From Druceiella hillmani (taxonomy: Eukaryota; Arthropoda; Insecta; Lepidoptera; Hepialidae): 64,000 bases of DNA. Positions within the stretch are counted from its first letter, which is position 1. Every line of letters begins with the position of its first letter. The position numbers and the translations under genes were made by a program. The stretch lies in contig JAYKKI010000015.1 in assembly GCA_039881145.1 (NCBI GenBank), positions 27,803,501 to 27,867,500 on the forward strand, given 5' to 3'. Positions 22,450 to 34,149 of this stretch are shown here, one piece after another. The notes below the pieces were generated by a model. The model did not search any database and was not told where the DNA came from. It was given only the letters and a program-made list of their open reading frames with translations.

Positions 22450-24202
22450 TATTGTTGTCAAATTGCAATATTCATATATGTCTGCAAGATATTGTTGTAT
22501 CCAGTTGACAGTATTAGATCCTTAATAGACAATCGCACAAACGGATGAATAACACTTACTTTCACTTATGTCCCATATTGAGTTACATCCGCATCACTAC
22601 AAAGCTACGACTGTAACAAATTCTAGCATCGTGTTAAACATTTGAATACCCTGCGACAAACAAGCGAACGAAACACAAATTAGAGATATGTATGACTTGC
22701 TTAAATGCAAGACAATAATCTTCAATTGACGCATAGTAAATGACTGTTGTGTTTATTATTAATAAATAACTACAACTCGTTTATAATACTATTGAAACAA
22801 ATTCAAACCAAAGCGCGTCGTACTAAGCACTTGTCTCCTTGTCGACTGCTAGAAATCTCAAATTATACACATCACATATCTAGGGGGATGTGTAGTCGAT
22901 TTATCGTTAATTTGCAAATATTAACAACCTTTCTTTTCACTCATTAAATGACGTAACATTCTTTTTAAAATCAACCAATCCAGATTTTATTAATATACAA
23001 TAAATTATAAGTCCCATCATCACCATTATGAATTATTGTAATTTTTAAGGCTCCATAGGTAAGGTAAAGAACTTTTATAATTTTGTCATGTTCATCTGTC
23101 CGGCTGATACAGTATCACAATTTCATCTTAATTATATATAGCAAAATATGAAAAAAAAATTAATAAATATTGCGAATATTTAATCCAGAACTTTTTGGTC
23201 ATTACATGACGTAGACCGATTTTTTAAATATGAAATTGCCATTCTCTTTACAATATTTTATTGGTAAGTCCTCTGCAAAATATTAAGATTCAAAATGATA
23301 TGCAATAAGTCCGCCCATTTCAAAATTTTCAATATTTTGGTAAAATTCCAAACATTATCATTTTATTAAAACATTCAATTACTATATTTCTATAACTTAC
23401 TGCAATTTCAAAAGACAACTACGAAATCCTACTTTTTATGTATATTTCAATTATTTTAAATTATTAAAAATGTAATTTTAATCGTTTTCATTTGTTATCA
23501 CGTCAGAACTGAAGTTCGATTGTATGTTTGTAATTCACGTTGACCCACCCATGGAGTTGAGAAGTAAAGTATAGTATACCCTTGTGATATAATTTTATAC
23601 ATGGCCGCTTTTTTTCATATTACAAGGGACGAAATAAGTTACTAAAGGTTATTGCACAAAAATACATTGAACCGAATTAAGATTATCTGACAATTTAACT
23701 AAATCAATTTATATTATCTTGTTATTGCCTGAAATCTGCTCGTTTCCATTTATGCATTAGACGATTAATCGATAACAGGATCAATTTTTAATATAATTAT
23801 TATTGATAAAAAAATTTGTTTCTTTGGATATAAAATATCTTTTACTTAAAATTTACGTTCGAAGATAAAGATAAATTATCATTAGTCTGCCCTGATTTCA
23901 CATCCTGTGTTTCTTGATTATCGTTATAAACTTCAAAACGTCTGTAAAAACATGTGTTCAAACGTGTGTTTAAAACATCGTATATTAGTACAAACTGGAA
24001 TGTAGATTCTTCGCAAACGATGGCGGAACAGACGCCTAAAGAAGGGACACAGTGCTATGTTATATATTTGGATAGATGCCAACAGGTATTGATTGCAGCA
24101 GACTGCTTAGAAAAATAATGGCAGGAAAGTTTACAGTGAGCTTTATTTTTCATTATTTGAAAAGTTTCGATATATACAAAGGACGGAAATAATACAAATT
24201 TA
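22450..24202. other. AT-rich non-coding DNA with one dispersed-repeat fragment
   Basis: 23042-23120 (AAGGCTCCATAGGT then TCATCTGTCCGGCTGATACA) looks like a decayed copy of the common lepidopteran repeat beginning with a GGGTTCCGTAC-like motif and ending with tandem CTGTC words. This is from memory and the confidence is modest. The rest is featureless; the open frame at 22747-22947 has no domain. Confidence 0.45.
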
Positions 24203-24278
24203 AACTTTGACAATTATACATATTTTTTCCAATATAAAATAACTTTGACAATTATACATATTTTTTCCAATATAAAAT
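24203..24278. repeat. Exact 38-bp tandem duplication
   Basis: 24203-24240 and 24241-24278 are identical (AACTTTGACAATTATACATA and the following 18 bases). The flanks also repeat: ATAATACAAATTTAAAC occurs just before (about 24189) and just after (about 24297). The event is recent, since no substitutions have accumulated. Confidence 0.95.
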
Positions 24279-25129
24279 AAATTTTAGAAAAGATAAATAA
24301 TACAAATTTAAACAGTGTCAGTACAAAATGGTGAATATGGCGAACTTAAAACAAATATATCTGGTATTCGTGTACGACTAAGCAGATTATTATTGGCGTG
24401 CTTTATATTTTAATAGACCCGAACGTTTCGATTACTTCTAGTTACTTTTGCCCAAATTGTTGTCCAATATTTTTTATTTTATAATTTTGTTATAGATATT
24501 AAAACTGCAATTAAAATTGTTATAATATATCTGTTATAAAACGATGTGAACGGTTTCAGGCGGATTATTCCTGAGAGTAACTCCACGAGTTGATCTCAAT
24601 CTGTTTAACCTTTTGAACAACGTTATAAAATAGGATATAACAGTTATTCACGATTATTTTTTGATATTATTAAAACTGATAACTCACTGTTTACATAAGT
24701 AAAATTATATACTTTGCACATTTATCAAATGCTGAAGTATATTGTGCATTCTACTTCAGTACATGAAATTAATGTGACGACGATAATTTTAAAGGAAGCT
24801 AATTAATATTAGGTTCCTTCGAAAAATGCCTCGTAAAACTTGTAGAAGTTATTAGTGAGTATTATTCCAAAAAGGATTACCGCTATGTACAAATATAAAC
24901 TACTGTCGCTGAGTAACGATAAGTTTTTAGTGGTTAAATAGTTTCGGCTTGTAACACAAGCAGGAGATTACGCGAATATTTCTCAATTGCAAAGTGTGGA
25001 CCGAAATGGTGATAATAGGTTATGAGTCATTTAAATTATCGCTAATGTACAATAAATGACAAAACCATTTACATTAAAGAAATTGCATAAGGAAAATTGT
25101 AAAGAAATAAATAATGCCTAGACTAAACG
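24279..25129. other. AT-rich non-coding DNA, nothing recognised
   Basis: No frame, repeat or motif cluster was found. Confidence 0.5.
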
Positions 25130-25250
25130 ACCCCCTTCAACATAAATAATGGGCGAGGCGAACGAAACAATAGTTGCCGGACGAGTGAGTGTGTGTCGAC
25201 CTTTAGCGCGTCGGCGTCCATGACGCAGCACATCCAAAGGCCGTATTCTA
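25130..25250. promoter_or_regulatory. GC-rich island, putative conserved non-coding element
   Basis: CpG-containing, non-repetitive sequence (GGGCGAGGCGAACGAAAC, then GACCTTTAGCGCGTCGGCGT and ATGACGCAGC) stands out from AT-rich flanks. There is no open frame through it. ATGACGCAG resembles an AP-1/CRE-type site. The role is inferred from composition only. Confidence 0.35.
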
Positions 25251-26727
25251 ATTAAGAAAAGAAAGTGATGTAATTAAATTACTTGGCGATTTACATTTTC
25301 AATGACTCATCTTGTATTGTGCTCTCTATAATTTATTTGATATGAGAGCTGATTATACATCTCGATTCGTTAATAAGACGGGCTGTTTGATCGTTACGCG
25401 TTTGACGAATTTTAAATTTAATTTAATTTTACTTTGTGTCGACACTTGGTAGATAATTAAATTACTAATTGTAATTTAATTTTACGAATGTTCTGATTTG
25501 GATTGGGTGATTAATGTATTGTGAATATGATATCTCGGCGTTGCCTGACAGCATCGGCAGTCCAGTTTAATTCGAGTGAAATTTGAGTTGTGAAAGTTTA
25601 ATACTTCCCAGAAATTGTCTCTTATCAAAGCGTTAAATTAATTAGAGCAGCATTTAACGTTTGTTGCACTAGGCGAATTTATAAAGCCGTTGTTATCGTT
25701 TTTAAATATTTTATCAAATAGTAATTAAATTACTTTGGTGGATTACGTGGTAGCTTAATTTTGATATGACTATCATAGATACACAGGTATTATTCAACAT
25801 GTAAAATAATATAAAATGTTCTATTTAACATTGTGAATAAACATTAAAAACATGGGGAAGAGAATCTTGACCTATTACTAAATTTATTTTAACGGCATCA
25901 TTATAATTATAATTATTACTTCTAAATTTTCTATAGCAGAAATACTGTACTTCTACTTTTTACATAAATCTATTTAATTTCGTACAAACTTTGAGTCCTA
26001 CTGTAATCTATATATTAATATGAGAATAGAACATTTGACCCCTTTTTAAGAATATTACGCGCACAGAGTAATGCGAGATTTGGCATAGTTAAAATTTATT
26101 TGGAGACGGAGTGCAGAAAGCTAAAGTTTGTATGTAATACGTGTCACAAATACATTAAATTGTATATTACAAATACATTAAAAGACTCGTTATTTGCGTT
26201 CAATAATAAAATAAGTGTTTACATGGAAAATAGATAAAATTTATTAGACATTTCGGTTACCAAGAATTCTTAAACAATACTACAGTGAATTGTTACTAAC
26301 TAATTATGCTGAATTTATTTGAGGGTGTCGAGTCAATACATATAACAATGTATTGCAAAGAATTGTATGCAAAAAAGAAGGATTAAAATAAAGAGATTTT
26401 TATCAATCGGTGATAAGAGGACATAAATAATAAATACTTATGCATTTAATAATGAAAAAGTTTTAACATTTAAAATTCTTTAAAAAGTTTAAAAAACAAT
26501 TTTTTAAGTTGTATATTTTGTTGCACCACATTTTATACAAATTATTATTGAAAAGTTCAAAAAACTACAGATTGGTTTTAATTCCTTTTTTTTCCTCTTT
26601 CGATTTCTTAACAAGATATTTTTACTACTGTGAAATAAAAAAAAAATCATATTTTCCAAGGAACTATAAACTTATTTTGCCTTTAAAAATACTTTTAAAG
26701 AAAATTGTATTTATCTCTATATAAAGT
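25251..26727. other. AT-rich non-coding DNA
   Basis: Nothing recognised apart from short homeodomain-like TAATTA words that are expected at this base composition. The open frame at 26509-26724 is low-complexity. Confidence 0.5.
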
Positions 26728-26900
26728 ATTTTTATTTATTTATTTATTTAGGTATTTCAATTAATACATATGGTGGATTTATTGCTACGAGAGCAATTTA
26801 TTACAGACCACGAGAACTCCAGTTCGGCCCCTCTCGATGAGCGGCCGGGAATTGAATCCAGGTTCCCGCGATGCATTAAGCCAAAAAAGAAGTGTTTCAA
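26728..26900. mobile_element. (TTTA)n tract with adjoining GC-rich unit; possible SINE/LINE end
   Basis: A (TTTA)5-type run at 26730-26750 abuts a GC-rich block, 26770-26880. That block contains ACCACGAGAACTCCAGTTCG, GAGCGGCCGGGAATTGAATC and CAGGTTCCCGCGATGCATTA. A short tetranucleotide tail next to a compact unique body is typical of retroposed elements. GGAATTGAATCC faintly recalls a Pol III B-box, but no A-box or tRNA fold was found. Open frames exist on both strands (26757-26960 -, 26770-26973 +) without recognised domains. Confidence 0.35.
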
Positions 26901-26959
26901 TAACTTTCCAACTTCAAAATTTAATGACATACGATCGAATTTCGATAACTTGGCAACCA

Positions 26960-28507
26960 CTAGTAATTATTAAGCCGCAAGTGCGTGAAAGTTATTTTAA
27001 ACATTTTAATTTCTTAGTCAATATGTACGTTTCAATCTCGCTACAACCTATTTTATTAAACCTAATCCACATACGACGTTTCCTAAACAGCGCGGATATT
27101 TAAAGCAATAAATTTGGATATGTATACTTAAAATAAATCGATATCTTTTGTTTAACCCACGCACTTGATTCTGAAATACGTCTCTATCATTAGACATTCA
27201 TCTTTTGTGATTAAGTTATAATGCGAGTTGTTTTCTAATTTCTTTTAAGTGACGGAATCCGTAATAAAATTCAAGTCGGATAAGTTCGTAATTTAGTTTT
27301 TGGTTTGTTACTTCATCGACGGCAGCATATTACTGATGATATGTACGGCGTGCCGTTGTCAAAATCGTATGAATTGTGGGTTGAGCTTATGGTAGGAGCT
27401 TTCAATACAATATTTGGACATGTTAGAAGTATTATGATAAGCTTAAGATACTTCGACGGATTATCGGTACTGCGTAGGCAAAATATTTCTATTCGAATAT
27501 GATTACTTACGTATCGAACATATTTGTATTATGTTGTTGAATTTTCAGACGGTCATTTGTAGATAGTGAAGTTGTTAGTAGTGTATGTGACTTATAATGT
27601 CACTATGTTCGTATCGTGCAGACTTACAGACTTCATTAACGATTCAGCAAAATTATATTATTTACTTTATTACTTTTTTTATTTATTACTTTAACTTTTT
27701 GATTGTCATGATCGAAAATTTTTACTATGTACTATTTTGTTAAATATAATTTTATCGTAACATAGTCATCATTATTATTTACAATGGAGTGCATTTTATG
27801 CTTTGTAGATTTACATAAATTTTATTTAAGAAATTTTCTTCTCGTATTAATAATACATTTTCTTTTCATCGTACATTCCAAACCTCTGAATTTTTTATCA
27901 GCTTGTATGTTCATCTTATCTACGAACATCTATATCTGTTAGGTCAAATTTGGTCATTTAGTCGAACATATACTAGCGTCTACGTCCATCTGGTGGCAAT
28001 TGATTTTGAATATATTTAAATTGACAAATAAGTCATAGTGATCGAATAAAGGATCAATTGAAGTTCTATTATTTCCGCTGTCAAATTAACGAACTCAACA
28101 ATATAATTAACAGTTACTAATAAACTGAAAACTAAATTGGAAATGGCTCTCAGCTAAAACGTACAAAGTAGTTTATGTAATATAAGCATTTTACTACCAA
28201 CTGTTTTAGAGACAAAATATAAATGAACAATATTTAAATTATTCATAAGAGCATGAAATTATATTACGTTTTCTGGCCAACCAAAGAGTAATGAAAGAAT
28301 ATTTAATGTTGAAATTTCTATTTAAAATTAAAAAATATCTGTTATTTTTTTTACTAAATCCATCAATATTCCTAAAAATATTGGGAATTAGAAATACAGC
28401 AAAAAAATGGAAAATCGGCACAAATTATGAAGAGATTCTTAATAAGAACAAGTTTTTTACTATGATTTAAGCGATAAAGTACTTGGTATTTTAGTGTAAT
28501 TATCTGC
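26960..28507. other. AT-rich non-coding DNA
   Basis: 27965-28000 contains CTACGTCCATCTGGTGGCA, resembling a dispersed insect repeat or CATCTG E-box context, too short to assign. The open frame at 27305-27502 is slightly GC-richer than its flanks but has no domain. Confidence 0.45.
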
Positions 28508-28544
28508 GGAATCGGTGAGAAATCGACGCTTCTCTTCACTCTCA
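28508..28544. repeat. Dispersed 37-bp segment, copy 2
   Basis: GGAATCGGTG to TTCACTCTCA, 84% identical to 18717-18753 in direct orientation. Confidence 0.6.
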
Positions 28545-29269
28545 ATTGCATTAATTGCAAAAATGTCTAATAGTAGCAGCATTTTGGGAATTTATTTATG
28601 TAAATTCGAAAAATACTCAGAAACGATATTTAGCCGTAAAAGTTCTCACTGAGTACTCGTATTTTAATTATTTGATCATTTTAGCGTACTTCTTGTTACC
28701 TAGTTGTTTGAAGGCGGTTAATTTTTCTTTAAAAATTCTATTTTTCCCTTTTTGGTGCCTATGATATCATGTGTTACCCAGAATATCATGAATTTACGAT
28801 AAATTCAATATCAATAATATCTTGAAGTGTTTAATGAACCTACATATTCTCATAAATATCTATATATTTACTCTTTTAACTTCACCGTAGTCAGTGCTTG
28901 AAGCCTTTACATACCTATACATACTATAATCCATTTACTTTGTTACTTCATACTTTGCATTTATCTGAATATAGTTACGTGCCTACCTCCCAATATTCTT
29001 ATTGCTATACGAGTATGTATTTATATATACGTTTATGTATATCTATAAAGATATATTTGCACTTACTAATATTTATTAAGTTTCCGCATTTTTCATAACT
29101 GCACTTACTTCCTTATCTGCCTACCAACTAATACCTTAGTTGCTTTATGTCTTTTTATGTATTTACTTACCTAGTTATTCAATTTGTTATTTTCTTGCTT
29201 ACATTAAAACAAGTAGAACGAGACCAAGCATAAGTGAAAAGTGCCTGTCCCTATCTCTTGGCTCTATAA
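28545..29269. other. AT-rich non-coding DNA with pyrimidine-rich stretch
   Basis: 28900-29060 is a TAC/TTT-rich run with repeated TACTT and TACCT words on the + strand. No unit or coding frame can be defined. Confidence 0.4.
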
Positions 29270-29690
29270 TTGTACCCTGATTTTTTAAAAGGGAAGATTG
29301 ATCCCGCCTTTTATTTGTACCAAAACTTCAAAGACTTTATTGTTAGATTATCTTTAAATCTACATCAACCAAATTCCGTCACGGTACTTGTGCTATTCGT
29401 TGTTGACAATATTTATGGTGTATTTTCAATTTCCATAATCAAATTCAACTGAAGTAATTCAAATAAAAGACAAATAATTAAAATTATGCCTTTACAATAC
29501 CAGATAATTTTGACATTGTAAATGCATTTGGATAATTCTGTTTTTATTTAGAAGGGTATATTTTCAGTATGGTTCCAAATTTACAGTTAATAAATTAGGA
29601 ACCATAATGAGAGTATACTCCATTAAATAAAAACAGAATTATCCGAATTCGTTGAGGAATGAGGGAGATATGAGATAACATACACAAAAA
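29270..29690. repeat. Dispersed repeat, copy 2, interrupted by a foldback element
   Basis: Collinear with 19597-19890. The spacing between its second and third conserved blocks is about 113 bp longer than in copy 1, and the inverted-repeat element at 29530-29644 lies exactly there. Confidence 0.6.
29530..29644. mobile_element. 115-bp foldback (MITE-like) element
   Basis: Arms 29530-29576 and 29598-29644 (47 bp each) pair at 40 of 47 positions, with no gaps and a 21-bp loop. The outer 21 bp (GGATAATTCTGTTTTTATTT plus A) pair perfectly. Imperfect pairing continues a few bases outward. The arm mismatches show that this is an older element than the palindrome at 30674. No terminal target duplication could be defined by eye. 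Confidence 0.8.
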
Positions 29691-29939
29691 GAACTTAGTT
29701 AAAAATGAGATTAATTTTAAATGCTTCCCACATGACCACATCTGGTAAATATTTGGATTAAACTAAACAGTGTTCCTGTTTGGATCTTTAAAAAAAAGAC
29801 ATAAAATTTAAAATATATACCAACTGCTTTTAATAAAATACAATAATGATATCGTAACTGCTTTTAATAAGAGACAATGATGTTCCATAATACTAATTGA
29901 ATTTATAACGACAGAAATACCCATAATGAGCTGTGACTG

Positions 29940-30130
29940 ACTTGATCGATGCCAGTTATCGGCCGTAACTTTGTTAAACGCGCCGATCGAATTAACAAGG
30001 GATCAGGACCATTGTCCAGAACGGCACAATTACTATGTCGTCGGCGAAAGAGCTAGCTAGATATTTCAGGATATTAGTAGGGAATGTCGGTGTGCAATAC
30101 GCATATTAAAGTGGAATGTTCGCGGTAACA
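29940..30130. promoter_or_regulatory. GC-richer island, putative conserved non-coding element
   Basis: Non-repetitive sequence with many CpG (TTATCGGCCGTAACTTTG, AACGCGCCGATCGAATTAAC, AGAACGGCACAATTAC, GTCGTCGGCGAAAGAGC). It has no open frame, a homeodomain-like AATTAAC core, and contains the palindrome CGATCG. The assignment is by composition only. Confidence 0.35.
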
Positions 30131-30673
30131 TCTGCGGTATGGATAATTATAGGGCAATTGGAGTGAATGAAATGTAAGATATATACGGATGACGACAGAA
30201 TGTGTGGTCAGGATAAATTGATAGCAGCAATGTTAACAATAATAGAAGCAAATTGATCTGAATAAGTCGTATTCCATTGAACACATATTAAATAAATTTC
30301 ATCCACATTTATTAGTTATTTTATGCTTAAATTCGTAAAAATGAAGATTTCACTGAAATGATACAATGAATGAAATGTACAATGATATTTGATTTAGTTT
30401 TTCAGACTATAAAAAGCTATTTAGCAAACGTTTGTAAGGTTTGAACTATATAAAACGTAAATAAATGTTAATACACTATTTTCAAAACAAACCCGGAGAA
30501 ACTCACAAATTTGTCAAAGAACTAAAGTCAACTTTGGCCTATTTTTGGATATTTTCATCACATACGTGCAAAACGCTGGCCACCTACAAATTAATCTCTA
30601 AATGTTAAATTTTATAAATTTTGAATTAGTTGGATATTGAATATATTTGGCGTTAATTTTGTAGAAATTCATT

Positions 30674-30900
30674 ATTCGCAATTAAATGAAACTACGTGAT
30701 GTAGTATTATTTCTACTATCTTTAATTTCTTTACCACGACCTAGGTTTCGTTGTATTACAACATCTTCAGGTGGGATATTAGCAATCTTTGCTAATATCC
30801 CACCTGAAGATGTTGTAATACAACGAAACCTAGGTCGTGGTAAAGAAATTAAAGATAGTAGAAATAATACTACATCACATAGTTTCATTTAATTGCGAAT
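30674..30900. repeat. Near-perfect palindrome, 112-bp arms, 3-nt spacer
   Basis: Arms 30674-30785 and 30789-30900 are reverse complements at 111 of 112 positions. The only mismatch is the C/T in ACTACGTG against ACTATGTG, and the spacer is TCT (30786-30788). The left arm plus about 37 bp upstream matches 22026-22170, next to the reverse transcriptase relic, so the palindrome is built from two head-to-head copies of that 3'-UTR-like sequence. GAATTAGTTGGAT occurs on both sides (about 30622 and 30897), either a target duplication or part of the rearrangement. The two 68-codon frames on opposite strands here (30686-30892 + and 30682-30888 -) are consequences of the symmetry, not genes. Confidence 0.95.
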
Positions 30901-31044
30901 TAGTTGGATGTTAAATATGAGTCGAAATTGTGCCGGTAAATTGCACACTGCTAACATGTTACTGCGCAGTCGGTGTACTAAAAGTGAGTAGACTTGTCCG
31001 ATTCTAAATCTGATATAAATTTGCTTATTTTTCTGTGATAAAAA

Positions 31045-31047
<3 letters not shown>

Positions 31048-31077
<30 letters not shown>
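31048..31077. repeat. (AT)15 microsatellite
   Basis: Short AT tract. CTGTGA upstream (about 31033) and TCACAG downstream (about 31086) can pair around it, a weak hint of a (TA)n hairpin element like that at 58242. Confidence 0.85.
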
Positions 31078-31079
<2 letters not shown>

Positions 31080-31083
<4 letters not shown>

Positions 31084-32790
31084 CTTCACAGGAGTGTATA
31101 TTAATAAGTAAATATGTAAGTATTATATTATGTTCACTTAACTATAACTTGAAAGGGTAGTAGTTATTTTCTGAGAACTAACTGGTTATATTTTGAACGA
31201 AAATGATATTATCGCGATATAAATAACAAAATATTATTTCGTAGAAAATTACGATATAGGCACAAGAATTTTAAATTAAGTTTGGATGCTAAAAATATCA
31301 AAAACAATAAAAATAATAGCCGATCATTAATTACAACATTTCAAAGGATCTGAAAATCTAGGGGTGGTGTTAACAAAATCGTTAGTATTTTCCCTGACCG
31401 TGTCCAACGAAATAAGTAATGCCGGTTTAGGAATTAAAAGATATTTTTTTCTTCAACTTCTTTTTAATAAAATGCCTCAAATTTTATTAACAAAAACCTC
31501 GGAACATCGATTGGCCAGAAGTGCACTAGAATGAACGGACACGCTAGCGGGAGGAATAAGGTTTCTGATAAAAGGGAACTACAAAGCCGTAAACAAGTAT
31601 AAATAATTGCCAAATTTAATAATATTCGGAAAAAAGCAACTCACAGGAAAATTATAAATTGAAAATATATTTAAACCGTTGAAAATATACGAAAAGGATG
31701 TATTCTAACCAAACACATCATTAGAACAGTCCATAAGATGGATTTTTAAATCGCGTCCAACAAAAAATTACTCTAATTAATTGGTACAAATTCTGTAACT
31801 AATTATGAAAAACACCTATACAAATCAATACATTTATAAGAATTTTATAAATAAAAGTCTACAATGTATTTGTAATCTATTACTTTCAATTTAAGTAGAG
31901 TATTATTAAAATATAATTAACTTTTCGAGAATTATCAAGCAAATATATTAGACGTATTCGTAAAAATATTATCGAACTTTTAGGCACTTCAGTTGATTAT
32001 AATTTCGTTAGAGACGACTGTCGTCAAATCTATACACGAATTAATTTCTAATTTTCATTTTTGTTCTCTTGACCTAATGGAATTATCTATCTGGATAATC
32101 ACAGTTATAATAAAACCTCACTTTCAGTTTTAGACAAGTATTGAAACATTAGAGTATACGAAAAAATAAACAGAATACATGAAGAAATACGATTATAAAA
32201 TGATACATTTCTCAACAATCAATAAACTTAAATACGATTATTAAGATGTAATTTTAACGCGTTGATCTTTGAACGGCTTAATTATATAATATTATCTGAT
32301 TAAATAAATTTCCCAGTATTACATAATTTATGTGTTACAATAAAATGATAATAAAAATTATAAGTCTACAGCCAACTGCTCGACTTCAGTTAATTTCATC
32401 GCGTCGTGGGACACGAGTAGATACGAATTACATACTAGTACATATTAACACAGCGTTAGTGAAGAGTCTGGCTGCAAGGTATCAGCCTTCTAAGCGTTCT
32501 CTAGTAATTTGTGTCTTACTTATTTTATTTTGAACTAATTGTTTTTTTTTACCTTTAATCGATCAGCAATTAACATTTCGTTGGTTAACACGGCTATGTC
32601 GTTTGCTCTACCATATGTATGTTATTATATCGACGGTTAAAGTAGATTTTGAAGGATCTTCCATCTACTCTGTAGTTCAGAGGTATATTTAGAAAATAAA
32701 TAAGGAAAATATTATAGTATTTGATACTATTATAATATTTGATTGTTTTCTCAATTTATTTACAAAGGGCCTTGCCGTAAAATTATACGG
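31080..32790. other. AT-rich non-coding DNA
   Basis: 31360-31560 is more complex (CTGACCGTGTCCAACG, GAACGGACACGCTAGCGGGA) and could be transposon debris; no frame or repeat partner was found. The open frame 32330-32533 starts at ATG or TTG-like context without a domain. Confidence 0.45.
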
Positions 32791-32791
32791 A

Positions 32792-33081
32792 GTGTAATAA
32801 GTAACGTGCCTATTATTCGTACAAATAATTCTATGCATCAAGGCGAACAGAAAAAGTTAAGGAACTATATGAAAATTCTCAATCGTTTTTTAAAAAAATT
32901 GCTGTCAAAGTTGCGATTTCAACTAATAAAAATGTATATTTTTTAGAGAAATAAGTTTCAAATATACTCAGTATAATGCATGTATGAATGATAAAGGTAC
33001 TTTATTACAACGTATAAACATATGTGCAGTCTGTAACAAGGAACGTGTCTATTATTCATAATTATTTATTATCATGCATTA
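32792..33081. repeat. Diverged direct repeat pair, about 50 bp, spaced about 240 bp
   Basis: GTAACGTGCCTATTATTCGT (about 32801) and GGAACGTGTCTATTATTCAT (about 33040) share flanking similarity, upstream GTGTAATAA / CTGTAACAA and downstream ATGCAT. Either a decayed tandem repeat or two fragments of one element. Confidence 0.55.
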
Positions 33082-33179
33082 ATTAAGTATTTAGTCGTAG
33101 ATTTGATTACACCACCTAAATTAAAGTAATCAATTTCATCCTATTCTCTATGATATCAGACTATAACCATTTAATTTAT

Positions 33180-33699
33180 ATCCGCTGCCGACATCAAAGC
33201 CCACGACTATTCCGCGACGGAATGAGTGGCAGCCGTCCAAGAGCAACAGGTAGGTCGGTACGCAACACCAAACAAACTTATTCGCACTGACCGCATCGAC
33301 TTATGTCTTTATCAAATGAAGAAATTAAACATCGTAAAGCATTTAAGCCGGTGCCGCGCCCCGCAGCGAGGCGGCCGCGAGGGCGCGCTCCATCCATCAA
33401 CCCGGCGCTGCATTCCGTGGCGCGCCGATTGCCCGATACCGCCGTCCGTATTAATCACCCATCATCGTTCGATGAGAGCGATGCGAGCCGATGAGCTCGT
33501 GTCGTTTCTTACCTCTTTAGTAGAACTCTTGACGGAGAGAGGCGCTATGGTCTACCAAAACTGTCGCACTAAGCGACATCAATCCGCGGAGACCAAAAGT
33601 GTGACATCGTTATTTAAATTAAAATCGCATTCGGATAAGAAACGTATTTTCAGGAAATCACTTGAATTATTTGAGTATTTGAATACAACATTAAAGTAA
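33180..33699 (+). promoter_or_regulatory. GC-rich island with long open frame (33226-33699); coding status doubtful
   Basis: 33185-33500 is the second most GC- and CpG-rich block in the window. It contains GCCGCGCCCCGCAGCGAGGC, GGCGCGCCGATTGCCCG and a CAGGTAGGT word at 33247 that would be a good splice donor. The longest open frame of the window (157 codons, GTG first codon at 33226) runs through it. Its translation is Arg/Ser-rich in the GC part, becomes Lys/Leu-rich in the AT part, and matches no family I know. A second 63-codon ATG frame overlaps in another register. I favour a conserved non-coding element or untranslated exon; a lineage-specific coding exon is possible but unsupported. 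Confidence 0.4.
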
Positions 33700-33945
33700 A
33701 TTTAAATGCCATGTAAGAATGCTACAATACCTATTGTCGTTCGTGGTAAAACAATAGAAATAAATTAGAATGTACATACGCAAATAAAAGGTTTAGTTTT
33801 ATCCACAGAAAAGTGGAAAAGATAAATTTTACGTAAATTCATACATCAAAAGAAGGATAAAAATAGATTTTAAAACCAATATAGAGACTATTTTATACCT
33901 GGCTTACGTTCTTATAATTTACTTTATAATAAAATAAATCGAGGA

Positions 33946-33997
33946 TTAGACATAAACCCGTTAATTATTATTATTCATTCGACGGGTTTATGTCTAA
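33946..33997. repeat. 16-bp perfect inverted repeat, 20-nt loop
   Basis: TTAGACATAAACCCGT (33946-33961) pairs exactly with ACGGGTTTATGTCTAA (33982-33997), with an AT-rich loop. Not followed by a T-run, and terminator logic does not apply in this genome type. Probably transposon-derived. Confidence 0.85.
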
Positions 33998-34149
33998 CAA
34001 AACCCATCAATTATTTGATTATAATTAAATACAATATAAATTCACCTGTAACAGATTACCACGACATCTCAGCCAAACAAGCAAATACACGATATACCAC
34101 AAACAATACACACCTCGGCGCTTATTCAAACAAATAATTTAACAACTCT

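Noticed and set aside
26840..26880. tRNA-derived SINE head
   Set aside because: Only a weak B-box-like word is present; kept as a possible retroposon fragment without calling a tRNA origin.
30682..30892. Two nearly identical 68-codon frames on opposite strands
   Set aside because: They are mirror images produced by the palindrome 30674-30900; one sequence read from both ends, not two genes.
33946..33997. Rho-independent-type terminator
   Set aside because: A stem-loop is present but no T-run follows, and the genome type is eukaryotic.
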